This document shows, one piece after another, positions 53,139 to 59,476 of a stretch of 64,000 nucleotides of DNA; position 1 is the first letter of the stretch, and every line of letters begins with the position of its first letter. A program made the position numbers and the translations under genes. The stretch spans positions 1 to 64,000 of IMG/VR virus record IMGVR_UViG_3300042898_000786; one strand, 5' to 3'. The DNA comes from a virus. The notes beneath the pieces were generated by a model. That model was not told where the DNA came from. It did not search any database and saw only the letters and a list, made by a program, of their open reading frames with translations.

Positions 53139-53186
53139 AGAGGGCGTTTGGTCTCGAACCAACGGCAACTAAATTGCTACGCCCCC
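53139..53186 (-). ncRNA. 47-nt tRNA-like fold lacking an anticodon arm
   Basis: Minus strand: acceptor-like stem GGGGGCG/CGCCCTC (7 bp, one G-U), a short arm GCAA/TTGC, and a T-arm-like hairpin TTGG/CCAA with the canonical loop TTCGAGA (GGTTCGAGACC). No room for D plus anticodon arms. It could be a tRNA remnant, a tRNA mimic or another three-way-junction RNA. Confidence 0.5.
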
Positions 53187-53784
53187 AATTGAACATCAAC
53201 TTAGGGGTACCTTATCGTGTCGTTATGTGCAGTGATGCCGTGGTTCCACCGCAACGAGGTTGTCAGTCCTAAGAAGCACTAAGGAGCAGATGAGCATCGT
53301 TGTATCCGTGTAGCATATGTTCTAAGAACTCATACGACCAAGGTCGCTCCGCTACACATCAACAAACCCGAACTCCATCACCACTCAGTAGCCGTACGTA
53401 CATCAAAGTGCCGTGCGGTCATCTACCTAGTCGTGCGGAACTCCGCTCGCTTAGTGGTCACTATGGTTATGGGTTCAAGCCCCAAGGCACGCTTTTCGCT
53501 TACCATCTTCCTCGGCCCGCCTTACGGCTTCGTCCTCGAGGTGACCTCAACTCGTTTCCCTATTTGGGCGCAGTCGGTCGGTGACACTGCAATACTACAA
53601 CAATCTAGATACGTTTGTCAAGTGTTGTTCAAAAAATAATTGTAAGTTGCTGAGAATCAGCGAGAAAAATTTCCACTCTGAATTATAATGTGTCTCTTAC
53701 GCGTGTCATATTAATATACTAGCACCTGAGAACATAAGCCTAGCCTAGCAAGCACGTGCCGCTCTAGTATGCATTGAGCGTAGT

Positions 53785-53853
53785 GGGGGGAAGTGGGTTG
53801 AAGTGGGAGTAAGTGAGAGTGCTTAGGGGTAAGGTGTGGGGATTGTTGGAGGG
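53785..53853 (+). other. G-rich tract, possible G-quadruplex
   Basis: Six runs of three or more G (G6, G3, G3, G4, G4, G3) in 69 nt on the plus strand, in an almost pure purine/T background. Confidence 0.55.
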
Positions 53854-53930
53854 TTCTGAGGTACTCGAACCATAACCCAAAACTAGTTGGCGGTAGGGTA
53901 GGAGCGGAGCCTACAACGGAGCCAATTAAC

Positions 53931-53944
53931 ATAATATATATTAT
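53931..53944. other. AT-rich palindrome
   Basis: ATAATATATATTAT is a perfect 14-bp palindrome, an easily melted site in the non-coding region and a candidate unwinding element. Confidence 0.5.
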
Positions 53945-54336
53945 AGGATGCTTTTGGACACCGATTGCAACTCCGATACTAGAGCGAGGTAGGTCAAGGA
54001 TAGTAGCACGTCCTAGTATGGCTACCAAAAGGCTAAAACATTGCAAGTGAATCATTTAACACGGAGGGGCATACGTTCAGCATTCCGTTTCGGTTCTTGG
54101 CTTGTAACGCTATTATAGTACGATAATCCCCACGGTACGTATAACTCAAACCAGAAATGCGATAACCGCATCCCGGAAGATTGCGTAATTCTGTTCAACA
54201 CATATGCTTGTCCTTTGCAATGTGAACAGATTCTTATGTTATTTCTCGGAAGCGCATAGTTGCGCCTTTGCAAACGTAGTAAAAGTTAGAGCCTTGTTTG
54301 CAGTATCCGAATCAAGCTTTGGCCGGCTCCTTTTGC

Positions 54337-54363
54337 GCGGGGCGGTTTGGCCGCCCGCTTTTT
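54337..54363 (+). terminator. Strong plus-strand terminator in the non-coding region
   Basis: GCGGG(G)CGG pairs with CCGCCCGC across a TTTGG loop and is followed by T5. No plus-strand gene lies upstream, so it should end a non-coding plus-strand transcript. Confidence 0.8.
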
Positions 54364-54545
54364 CCGCCGTCTTAAGCGTTCTATTCGTTTTCGGTATTAG
54401 AAGCTTGCAGTCTATTAAGAGGAAGCTCTGCTTTAGCGAAGTTATAGTTAAAAATCGACATTAGCAAGTTTTTTACACACACTTATAATAGTCGTTATCA
54501 ATTAGTTGACTAATAACCTACTAATTTAGTATGTGTTTATTCTGC

Positions 54546-55067
54546 CTAAAGTGAGTCCTGGGACTGCAAGAACATACGAAAATGGGTTTTCTCGTCCACC
54601 ATAATGGGTATCCTTCCGTGTATCTTATCTAGGTATCTCTTCACCACTCTTCTTCCTGCTATGCTGATGTTGAATCTAGCTGTTTGTTTATTGTTGCGTG
54701 CTGAGATGATTGGAAGGTCGTAGTCCTGAGCTGGGGAGTACTGCTTTAGGTGACCGCCATCTACCATAGGCTGTACTACCATATCCATAAAGTTGTCGAA
54801 CCGTCCTGTATAACCGAACGCACACATAGTATAGCGTATCGAGAATATCTCCAGGTCGTATACGAAGAACAGGAACATAAGCTGTCTCTGGTCTATGTTA
54901 TAGCTATTCTTGGCGTCTGTGAACACGTGGTTCAACAGCTTCAGTATATTATACTGGTCGTGGACAAGGTCCTTTCGCTCTCTGTGCTCGTCGATTCGTT
55001 TTGCTTGAAGCTCTGCCATACGGCGTAGTTTCTCACTACGAGAGGGTTTCTTTCTGTAGCTCGGCAT
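54546..55067 (-). CDS. Winged-helix-like protein, possible regulator
   Basis: 173 residues with a basic Arg-rich N-terminus. The middle (IDQRQLMFLFFVYDLEIFSIRYTMCAFGYTGRFDNFMDMVVQPMVDGGHLKQYSPAQ) and the following beta pair with ISIAGRRVVKRYLDKI follow a MarR/PadR-like winged-helix layout. It is divergent from the endolysin gene, with 46 nt between the starts, a classic place for a switch regulator. A DNA-binding role is inference. Confidence 0.6.
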   Translation of the reverse strand: MPSYRKKPSRSEKLRRMAELQAKRIDEHRERKDLVHDQYNILKLLNHVFTDAKNSYNIDQRQLMFLFFVYDLEIFSIRYTMCAFGYTGRFDNFMDMVVQPMVDGGHLKQYSPAQDYDLPIISARNNKQTARFNISIAGRRVVKRYLDKIHGRIPIMVDEKTHFRMFLQSQDSL

Positions 55068-55101
55068 ATTGTATTGAATTATCTCGTAAAGATACTATGT
55101 T

Positions 55102-55109
55102 TATTTTTG
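55102..55109 (+). promoter_or_regulatory. TAnnTTTG promoter element, leaderless arrangement
   Basis: TATTTTTG ends 4 nt before the ATG of the endolysin gene (55114). On the other strand a TATCTTTA box faces the winged-helix gene. Confidence 0.7.
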
Positions 55110-55113
55110 CGGT

Positions 55114-55578
55114 ATGAAACTAAGTAACTATGTATCGCTGTCTGAGGTCACTAAGAGTGATACCGCCAGCCGCCGGGGTATCAGCAACGAACCCACACCA
55201 GAACACCTAGAGAACCTAAAGACAATCTGTACTGAGGTATTCGATAAGATACGTGAGCACTTCGGTGTTCCTATCTACATCTCTTCGGGCTACCGGTCTG
55301 CTGCCTTGAATAAGGCTATCGGGGGGAGCTCTACCTCGGACCATAATCTAGGAAGGGCTTTGGACCTGGACCAAGATTTTAGGTCTAACGGTATAACCAA
55401 TATGGATGTTTTTAAATTCATTAAGGACAACCTGGAATTTGACCAGCTTATCTATGAGTTTGGAAACAGCAAGAACCCCGACTGGGTTCACGTTGGATAT
55501 CGTAAGGGAGCGAACAGGAAGCAGATACTTATAGCCTATAAGGACGGCGCTAAGACAAAATACAAAGCATTTAAATAA
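55114..55578 (+). CDS. M15-family peptidase, endolysin
   Basis: 154 residues. YISSGYRSAALNKAIGG, then SDHNLGRALDLD (H77 and D84 as zinc ligands) and PDWVHVGYR (H126), are the metal-binding motifs of Peptidase_M15 (VanY/L-alanyl-D-glutamate peptidase type). It cuts peptide bonds in peptidoglycan at lysis. No signal peptide, so it needs a holin. Starts directly behind a TAnnTTTG element. Confidence 0.88.
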   Translation: MKLSNYVSLSEVTKSDTASRRGISNEPTPEHLENLKTICTEVFDKIREHFGVPIYISSGYRSAALNKAIGGSSTSDHNLGRALDLDQDFRSNGITNMDVFKFIKDNLEFDQLIYEFGNSKNPDWVHVGYRKGANRKQILIAYKDGAKTKYKAFK

Positions 55579-55586
55579 TATCTTTG
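55579..55586 (+). promoter_or_regulatory. TAnnTTTG promoter element, leaderless arrangement
   Basis: TATCTTTG overlaps the stop region of the endolysin gene and ends 5 nt before the ATG at 55592. Confidence 0.7.
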
Positions 55587-55591
55587 TAACT

Positions 55592-56284
55592 ATGAAAGCA
55601 AAGAAGAGCGTTTACCAATCAGGCGGCAAGATGCCTGTTGGAGCAAAGAAGAAGATGACCGATATGGAGATTGCCAAGGCAAACCGTATGCAGATGCTCA
55701 CCGAGGAGCGCAACACTATTCGTAAGTATGACCCAGACGCTCTAGCTGCCTTTGACCGCGACCTCAAAGCTAAAGGCTATATGGTAAACAAGAAGCCCGC
55801 CAAGAAGATGTCCGAAGGAGGCAAGATGGATACGTATGGTATGGGTGGTAAGATGAAGAAGTATCTTGCTGGTGGCCAAGTGAAGCTTGACAAGAACAAG
55901 GACGGAAAGATTTCCGGAGAGGACTTCAAGATGATGAAGAAGTACCAGATGGGCGGTAAGATGCCCGTTGAAAAAAAAGATAGTTTCGTAGGTAAAGGTC
56001 TATACCCAAAAGACCCAACAGCTAAAGGCGGACCAACTGAACTTGAAATCCTTGAGCAACTCACTTGGGATAAGTCTGTGGAGGCTCTAAAGCGCCGTGG
56101 TGTATCTATGGTAGACCAAGCTCCAGCCTCTAAGAAGATTCTTGGACAAGGAAACAGAAACATCCTTGATAACAACTACGAACTGGCTCTTAAGAAAGCT
56201 AAGGAGTACGGCGTATACGACGAAGCCCGTCAAGAAGCTGTTAGACAGTACCGAGAAGAAGGAAAGAAAAAAGCCGGAAAATAA
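55592..56284 (+). CDS. Basic protein with GGKM repeats and an EF-hand-like loop
   Basis: 230 residues, Lys-rich. GGKM occurs at least four times in the first half. Around residues 100-112 DKNKDGKISGEDF is a near-perfect calcium-binding EF-hand loop. The C-terminal half is helical. Proteins with GG-K-M repeats plus a DxDxDGxIS loop occur in other Bacteroidetes phages; a virion role is possible but unproven. Starts MKAKK, like several small genes downstream. Confidence 0.68.
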   Translation: MKAKKSVYQSGGKMPVGAKKKMTDMEIAKANRMQMLTEERNTIRKYDPDALAAFDRDLKAKGYMVNKKPAKKMSEGGKMDTYGMGGKMKKYLAGGQVKLDKNKDGKISGEDFKMMKKYQMGGKMPVEKKDSFVGKGLYPKDPTAKGGPTELEILEQLTWDKSVEALKRRGVSMVDQAPASKKILGQGNRNILDNNYELALKKAKEYGVYDEARQEAVRQYREEGKKKAGK

Positions 56285-56285
56285 A

Positions 56286-56310
56286 AGAGGGGGCATCGCC
56301 CCCTTTTTTT
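56286..56310. terminator. Bidirectional terminator
   Basis: GGGGGC/GCCCCC stem with an ATC loop, T7 on the plus side and a T-rich run on the minus side. It lies between two convergent genes. Confidence 0.88.
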
Positions 56311-56677
56311 ATCGGATGTCAGTCCCGTATTCTGTAGAAACGTGGAGCAAGCCAGTTCTTTCGTGTGGGTCCTTTAACAGCATTACTACCGTCTTGGTAT
56401 TGGGGTTCCAGTAGTATCGTGAGTCAATCTCGTTAAAACCATTAGACTTTAACTGCTGCCGATGACTAGTCCATTGTGTTACGGTCATAAGCTCGCTTGT
56501 TGTGCTGTCCGGGGCAAGGTAGAATGATTTCTCCTCGGCCAATACCCACTTGGCGAAAAGACCTTTGTTCACAACAGCTGTATAGTTGTGTCCGAAGAAA
56601 TTAAATTCTGAGTGAAAGTTTTCTTGAGCAAAGAGGCTTCCAGAAAAGAGTAGTGCTGCTGCGATTAAATGTTTCAT
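56309..56677 (-). CDS. Exported protein on the opposite strand (moron-like)
   Basis: 122 residues. A Sec signal peptide (MKHLIAAALLFSGSLFA, cleavage after about residue 17) precedes a beta-rich domain. It is alone on the minus strand among plus-strand genes, with its own terminator side and a TATACTTG box about 26 nt upstream. This independent unit looks like a moron, a gene carried for effect on the host envelope. No family recognised. Confidence 0.68.
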   Translation of the reverse strand: MKHLIAAALLFSGSLFAQENFHSEFNFFGHNYTAVVNKGLFAKWVLAEEKSFYLAPDSTTSELMTVTQWTSHRQQLKSNGFNEIDSRYYWNPNTKTVVMLLKDPHERTGLLHVSTEYGTDIR

Positions 56678-56754
56678 TGTTGATAATTTGTTAGTTTCTT
56701 ATACAAGTATACGACATTGAAACAGCTTTGTCAATAGTGTAATGAAATATTTTT

Positions 56755-56762
56755 TATTTTTG
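56755..56762 (+). promoter_or_regulatory. TAnnTTTG promoter element, leaderless arrangement
   Basis: TATTTTTG ends 4 nt before the ATG at 56767. Confidence 0.7.
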
Positions 56763-56766
56763 TAGG

Positions 56767-56997
56767 ATGAGAGCTATCAAGAAGCAGAACGTACAGGTAA
56801 AAGGGTACAGTGATGGCTCGCCCTACCGCACACGAAAGTATATCATCATTGATGGAGATACCATCGATATGTCTAAGACTGGGCTGACACTGAGGTTGAT
56901 TCCTAATGTCGGGGATGAGAAGATTGCTGAACCGTATTCTGGGAAGCACACCTTCCCCGGAGCTACGTCTGTAAAAGAAGTACCTTTACGACGATAA
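56767..56997 (+). CDS. Small basic protein, unknown
   Basis: 76 residues, MRAIKKQNV start, beta-rich and basic. It heads the small-gene series that leads to the terminase. No known motif. Confidence 0.62.
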   Translation: MRAIKKQNVQVKGYSDGSPYRTRKYIIIDGDTIDMSKTGLTLRLIPNVGDEKIAEPYSGKHTFPGATSVKEVPLRR

Positions 56998-57010
56998 AAA
57001 ACAAACAGTT

Positions 57011-57187
57011 ATGAAAGCGAAAAAGTATAACGGAGGCGGTAAGATGGAAGAGTCTGGCGCCGAGATTGAAATAAAGGCTATGGACTTGATGGAAGCTGTT
57101 AAGCAGTTGCAAGCAGCTGTTAAAGCGGGCTCACAAACTCCTACTCATTACAAAGTAAAGGCTTGTTTCTACGAAGGTGAAGAATGA
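57011..57187 (+). CDS. Small MKAKK-type protein with GGKM
   Basis: 58 residues. Starts MKAKKYNGGGKM, like the first part of the 55592 gene, then an acidic helical segment. Paralogous N-termini suggest exchange of 5' modules. Confidence 0.58.
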   Translation: MKAKKYNGGGKMEESGAEIEIKAMDLMEAVKQLQAAVKAGSQTPTHYKVKACFYEGEE

Positions 57188-57194
57188 TGTTTTA

Positions 57195-57347
57195 ATGGGG
57201 TACGTTTTCCACTACAATCCTTATAAGGAAATGTGGGCTGCTATTCCTCGTGAAGCGTACCTCGACTACTTCAACGGCATCTACGACCGTACTACGTTTC
57301 ATCAGAGCGTAAAAGAACTCGTTAAATACACAAGTACTAATGGCTAA
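57195..57347 (+). CDS. Tiny aromatic-rich protein, unknown
   Basis: 50 residues from the ATG at 57195: MGYVFHYNPYKEMWAAIPRE, then helical. It reads like a modification-tag protein or a small adaptor, but no family is known. Overlaps the next start by 8 nt. Confidence 0.55.
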   Translation: MGYVFHYNPYKEMWAAIPREAYLDYFNGIYDRTTFHQSVKELVKYTSTNG

Positions 57348-57462
57348 GTCATCGAAGAAGCGTCTTAAAAGCGGGCGCGGAGTAAAAAAAGTGAGCGCAA
57401 AGCGCTCGATAGTCGGCGTTCGTAACTTAGCGATTATAAACAAAATTGCTTATGAAAGCTAA
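57340..57462 (+). CDS. Tiny very basic protein
   Basis: 40 residues, 12 of them Lys or Arg (MAKSSKKRLKSGRGVKKVSA). Likely to bind nucleic acid. Overlaps both neighbours (8 and 11 nt). Confidence 0.5.
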   Translation: MAKSSKKRLKSGRGVKKVSAKRSIVGVRNLAIINKIAYES

Positions 57463-57616
57463 TAAGAAATCTAACAAGGTGATGGTCGCTGCCCCGGAGG
57501 GTTATCACTGGATGATAGAAAAGGGCCGTTACTTCCTTATGGAGCACGAAGGTAAATTTGTACCACACACCGGCGCATCCCTAGAGGCGGCGTTCAGAAT
57601 AAAGAAAGCACACTGA
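57452..57616 (+). CDS. Small MKANKK-type protein
   Basis: 54 residues, basic start, then APEGYHWMIEKGRYFLMEHEGKFVPH and a short helix. ATGA overlap with the next gene. Confidence 0.58.
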   Translation: MKANKKSNKVMVAAPEGYHWMIEKGRYFLMEHEGKFVPHTGASLEAAFRIKKAH

Positions 57617-57771
57617 TGAAAGCGAATAAGAAAACAATTAAGCGTGCCGACGGTTCGTACTCGCCCCGAGGTTTATGGGACAATATCCGAGCTAATAAAG
57701 GTTCTGGTAAAACTCCAACTAAAGAGATGCTCGAACAAGAAAAGAAGATTCGTCGTGAAAGCAAGAACTAA
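57616..57771 (+). CDS. Small MKANKK-type protein (GLWDNIRANKG)
   Basis: 51 residues. The ADGSYSPRGLWDNIRANKGSGKTPTKEMLEQEKKI block matches, by eye, a small protein common near the terminase of Bacteroidetes phages. Function unknown. Confidence 0.68.
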   Translation: MKANKKTIKRADGSYSPRGLWDNIRANKGSGKTPTKEMLEQEKKIRRESKN

Positions 57772-58006
57772 GACATCTGCATTCTACAAGGATAACCCAG
57801 AATCTGCTGAGAAACGCCGGGAGTACCAGCGTGAGTATAACAAGACAGAAGAGCGAAAGAAGTACCGGGCCTACTTAAATAAAAAGAACCGGGAAGCTGG
57901 AACCTACGGTAACGGCGACAAGCTTGACGCATCACATACCAAGAAGGGTGGGATAGTGTTCGAAGCACAAGGTGCTAACAGGGCAAGAAACCGCTCAAAG
58001 AAGTAA
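57755..58006 (+). CDS. Small basic conserved-type protein (DASHTKKGG)
   Basis: 83 residues from a GTG at 57755, chosen because the N-terminus then reads (M)KARTKTSAFYKDNPE like its neighbours. ERKKYRAYLNKKNREAG, GDKLDASHTKKGGIVFEA and NRARNRSKK form a pattern shared by many Bacteroidetes phages next to terL. DNA binding or a role in packaging is plausible. Confidence 0.68.
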   Translation: MKARTKTSAFYKDNPESAEKRREYQREYNKTEERKKYRAYLNKKNREAGTYGNGDKLDASHTKKGGIVFEAQGANRARNRSKK

Positions 58007-58008
58007 AG

Positions 58009-58016
58009 TATCTTTG
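58009..58016 (+). promoter_or_regulatory. TAnnTTTG promoter element
   Basis: TATCTTTG, 31 nt before the ATG at 58048. A hairpin lies in the leader. Confidence 0.65.
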
Positions 58017-58017
58017 T

Positions 58018-58045
58018 CCTAATTTAGTAGCTAATAAAAATTAGG
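58018..58045 (+). promoter_or_regulatory. Leader hairpin
   Basis: CCTAATTT pairs with AAATTAGG (8 bp, 12-nt loop), ending 2 nt before the ATG. It may protect the 5' end or mask the start codon. Confidence 0.55.
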
Positions 58046-58047
58046 AT

Positions 58048-58356
58048 ATGGAAGAATATGAATCTAAAGAGTTCTATAGGGAACTCCGTGAGCGTTACGA
58101 CGACATCCAAAATTTTATCTCTGAGCGAGATAAGGATGGTGAGTTCTTTACCCTTATGGCGGTAGGACGATATGTAGAAGGCGAGGTCGACGACTCAATA
58201 GAGATGTCTTTCGCCACAAACATAAGCGACGAAGAAGAACTCGACGATATAATGAATTCGTTATACACATCCATAAACAACCAGCTCGACGAGCCAAAAA
58301 GTGTAAATTACTGGATTCGACTCTTCGGAGGAGACCCAGACAAATACTTAAACTAA
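58048..58356 (+). CDS. Acidic phage protein, unknown
   Basis: 102 residues, acidic, alpha/beta. The stop directly abuts the next start. No motif. Leads the packaging-gene series. Confidence 0.62.
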   Translation: MEEYESKEFYRELRERYDDIQNFISERDKDGEFFTLMAVGRYVEGEVDDSIEMSFATNISDEEELDDIMNSLYTSINNQLDEPKSVNYWIRLFGGDPDKYLN

Positions 58357-58593
58357 ATGAATATAATAAGAAAACTAATCATCGGGCAAAACCCGAAGGA
58401 CGCCCTGGCCTATCTATTAGATATGAAGGCAGGAGCTGGAACCGTATCGGTCATAGAGTTCGATGAGCGTACATACCTAAAGAACGGCCAACGCTGCTAC
58501 AACATATATATCACTAGCCCCAATGGCACTATGCTATGGAAGCGCGTTGAGAATATGCCGACACTAGCAGAATACGACTGTCACTTCGAGTAA
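58357..58593 (+). CDS. Small conserved-type protein (GQNPKDALAYLLDM)
   Basis: 78 residues. MNIIRKLIIGQNPKDALAYLLDMKAG followed by a beta-rich WKRVENMP segment resembles small proteins found near terL in crAss-like and related phages. Function unknown. Confidence 0.68.
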   Translation: MNIIRKLIIGQNPKDALAYLLDMKAGAGTVSVIEFDERTYLKNGQRCYNIYITSPNGTMLWKRVENMPTLAEYDCHFE

Positions 58594-58629
58594 CGGAGTA
58601 AAACCCTAATAATTTTATTGGAATTTAAT

Positions 58630-59199
58630 ATGAAACCACTTAATCACTTTATCGTTGAGCTACCAAAGAAGTTCAAGGACACCATAGAAATCGCAGGCAA
58701 GACGCTATACCTGGCATCTAAGTTTGACGAGTTCGCCAACAGAATTACATCTGGAAAGATACTGGGCGTACCAGAGCGTGTTGACACCGGAGCCAAAGTA
58801 GGCGACACTATCTACTTCCATCATCACGTTGTGATGAACACATCTTTTGAAATTGAGAAAGGGCGTTACTTAGTTATGTACGACCCCAAGGGAGCATACG
58901 GTAACCACGCTGTTGCATACAAGAATGAAGAAGGTATGCATATGCTAGGAGACTGGGTATTCCTTCGTGAGATAAAGGAGAAAGAACTTAACTCAAGTGT
59001 TGTAATCCTGATTGACGAAGAGAAGCGCCAGCGTCGTGGCGTCATAGCTTTTGACCATCCAGCGTTATTGGAGATGGGCGTAAAGGTCGGTGACACCGTA
59101 GGTTACGGAGCCTCAGCAGATTATGATATGGAAGTAGACGGAGAAAATATGCTGCGTATGCTTTTACACGAAATTCTATATGTCGAAGAGGCCCATTAA
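58630..59199 (+). CDS. GroES-like co-chaperonin (two tandem domains)
   Basis: 189 residues from the ATG at 58630; a TTG 12 nt upstream is less likely. The first half (MKPLNHFIVELP, SGKILGVPERVDTGAKVGDTIYF, RYLVMYDP) is a GroES fold with a mobile-loop region. The second half (SSVVILIDEE, GVKVGDTVGYG, LLHEILYVEE) repeats it. Phage co-chaperonins such as T4 gp31 replace host GroES so that GroEL can fold the capsid protein. Overlaps the next gene by 20 nt. Confidence 0.82.
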   Translation: MKPLNHFIVELPKKFKDTIEIAGKTLYLASKFDEFANRITSGKILGVPERVDTGAKVGDTIYFHHHVVMNTSFEIEKGRYLVMYDPKGAYGNHAVAYKNEEGMHMLGDWVFLREIKEKELNSSVVILIDEEKRQRRGVIAFDHPALLEMGVKVGDTVGYGASADYDMEVDGENMLRMLLHEILYVEEAH

Positions 59200-59476
59200 G
59201 TTCACCACCATCGTCGCGTCTCAGAACCTCATCGAGGCTATGGAACAGGCTATACATAATATGACCGAGGAACTGAAGAAGCCTGTAGACCCAGAGCTAA
59301 ATGGTTCCGCTAGAAAAGCTGAGCTTGCCGCGCTTAAGGAAACCGCATTAGCTTGTAAAGAACTTATTATAGAAAGGCAAAGGCTAGAGCAGCTTGTCGC
59401 CGACCTCAAGAACACCGATATTATTGCTGAGCATTCAGACTTCGCTGGTGGCTTTGCGGAGAGATACCGTAAGTAA
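59180..59476 (+). CDS. Small terminase subunit candidate
   Basis: 98 residues. Helical with a long C-terminal coiled segment (ARKAELAALKETALACKELIIERQRLEQLVADL). It lies directly before terL with a 1-nt overlap, the usual place of the small terminase subunit that recognises DNA for packaging. No HTH is clear, so the call rests on position and size. Confidence 0.5.
   Translation: MSKRPIKFTTIVASQNLIEAMEQAIHNMTEELKKPVDPELNGSARKAELAALKETALACKELIIERQRLEQLVADLKNTDIIAEHSDFAGGFAERYRK

Larger units (their letters stand above)
53103..54545. other. 1.4-kb region without a convincing gene
   Basis: Open frames here (for example plus 53300-53584, minus 53711-54055 and 54052-54273) lack good starts, leaders or protein-like composition. 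The region holds a tRNA-like fold, T-loop-like motifs, a G-rich tract, an AT palindrome, a DnaA-box-like TTTTACACA at 54471-54479, and a plus-strand terminator. A replication origin or a non-coding RNA locus are the main options. Confidence 0.6.

Noticed and set aside
53408-53490. Complete plus-strand tRNA gene
   Set aside because: A T-arm-like hairpin and a 5-bp outer stem exist, but no proper D-arm or 7-nt anticodon loop can be drawn; kept only as an observation.
53300-53584. 94-codon plus-strand open frame in the gene-free region
   Set aside because: Composition rich in Pro, Arg, Ser and Leu from GC-rich DNA, no leader or promoter near the start, no protein-like pattern, and overlapping frames are equally open.
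54189-54236. Imperfect inverted repeat CTGTTCA/TGAACAG as a terminator
   Set aside because: Long loop and no T-run; it may be a binding site but nothing supports termination.
53711-54273. Two minus-strand open frames (114 and 73 codons)
   Set aside because: One starts at a weak site, the other only at TTG; composition looks like translated non-coding DNA and they cross the G-rich tract and AT palindrome.
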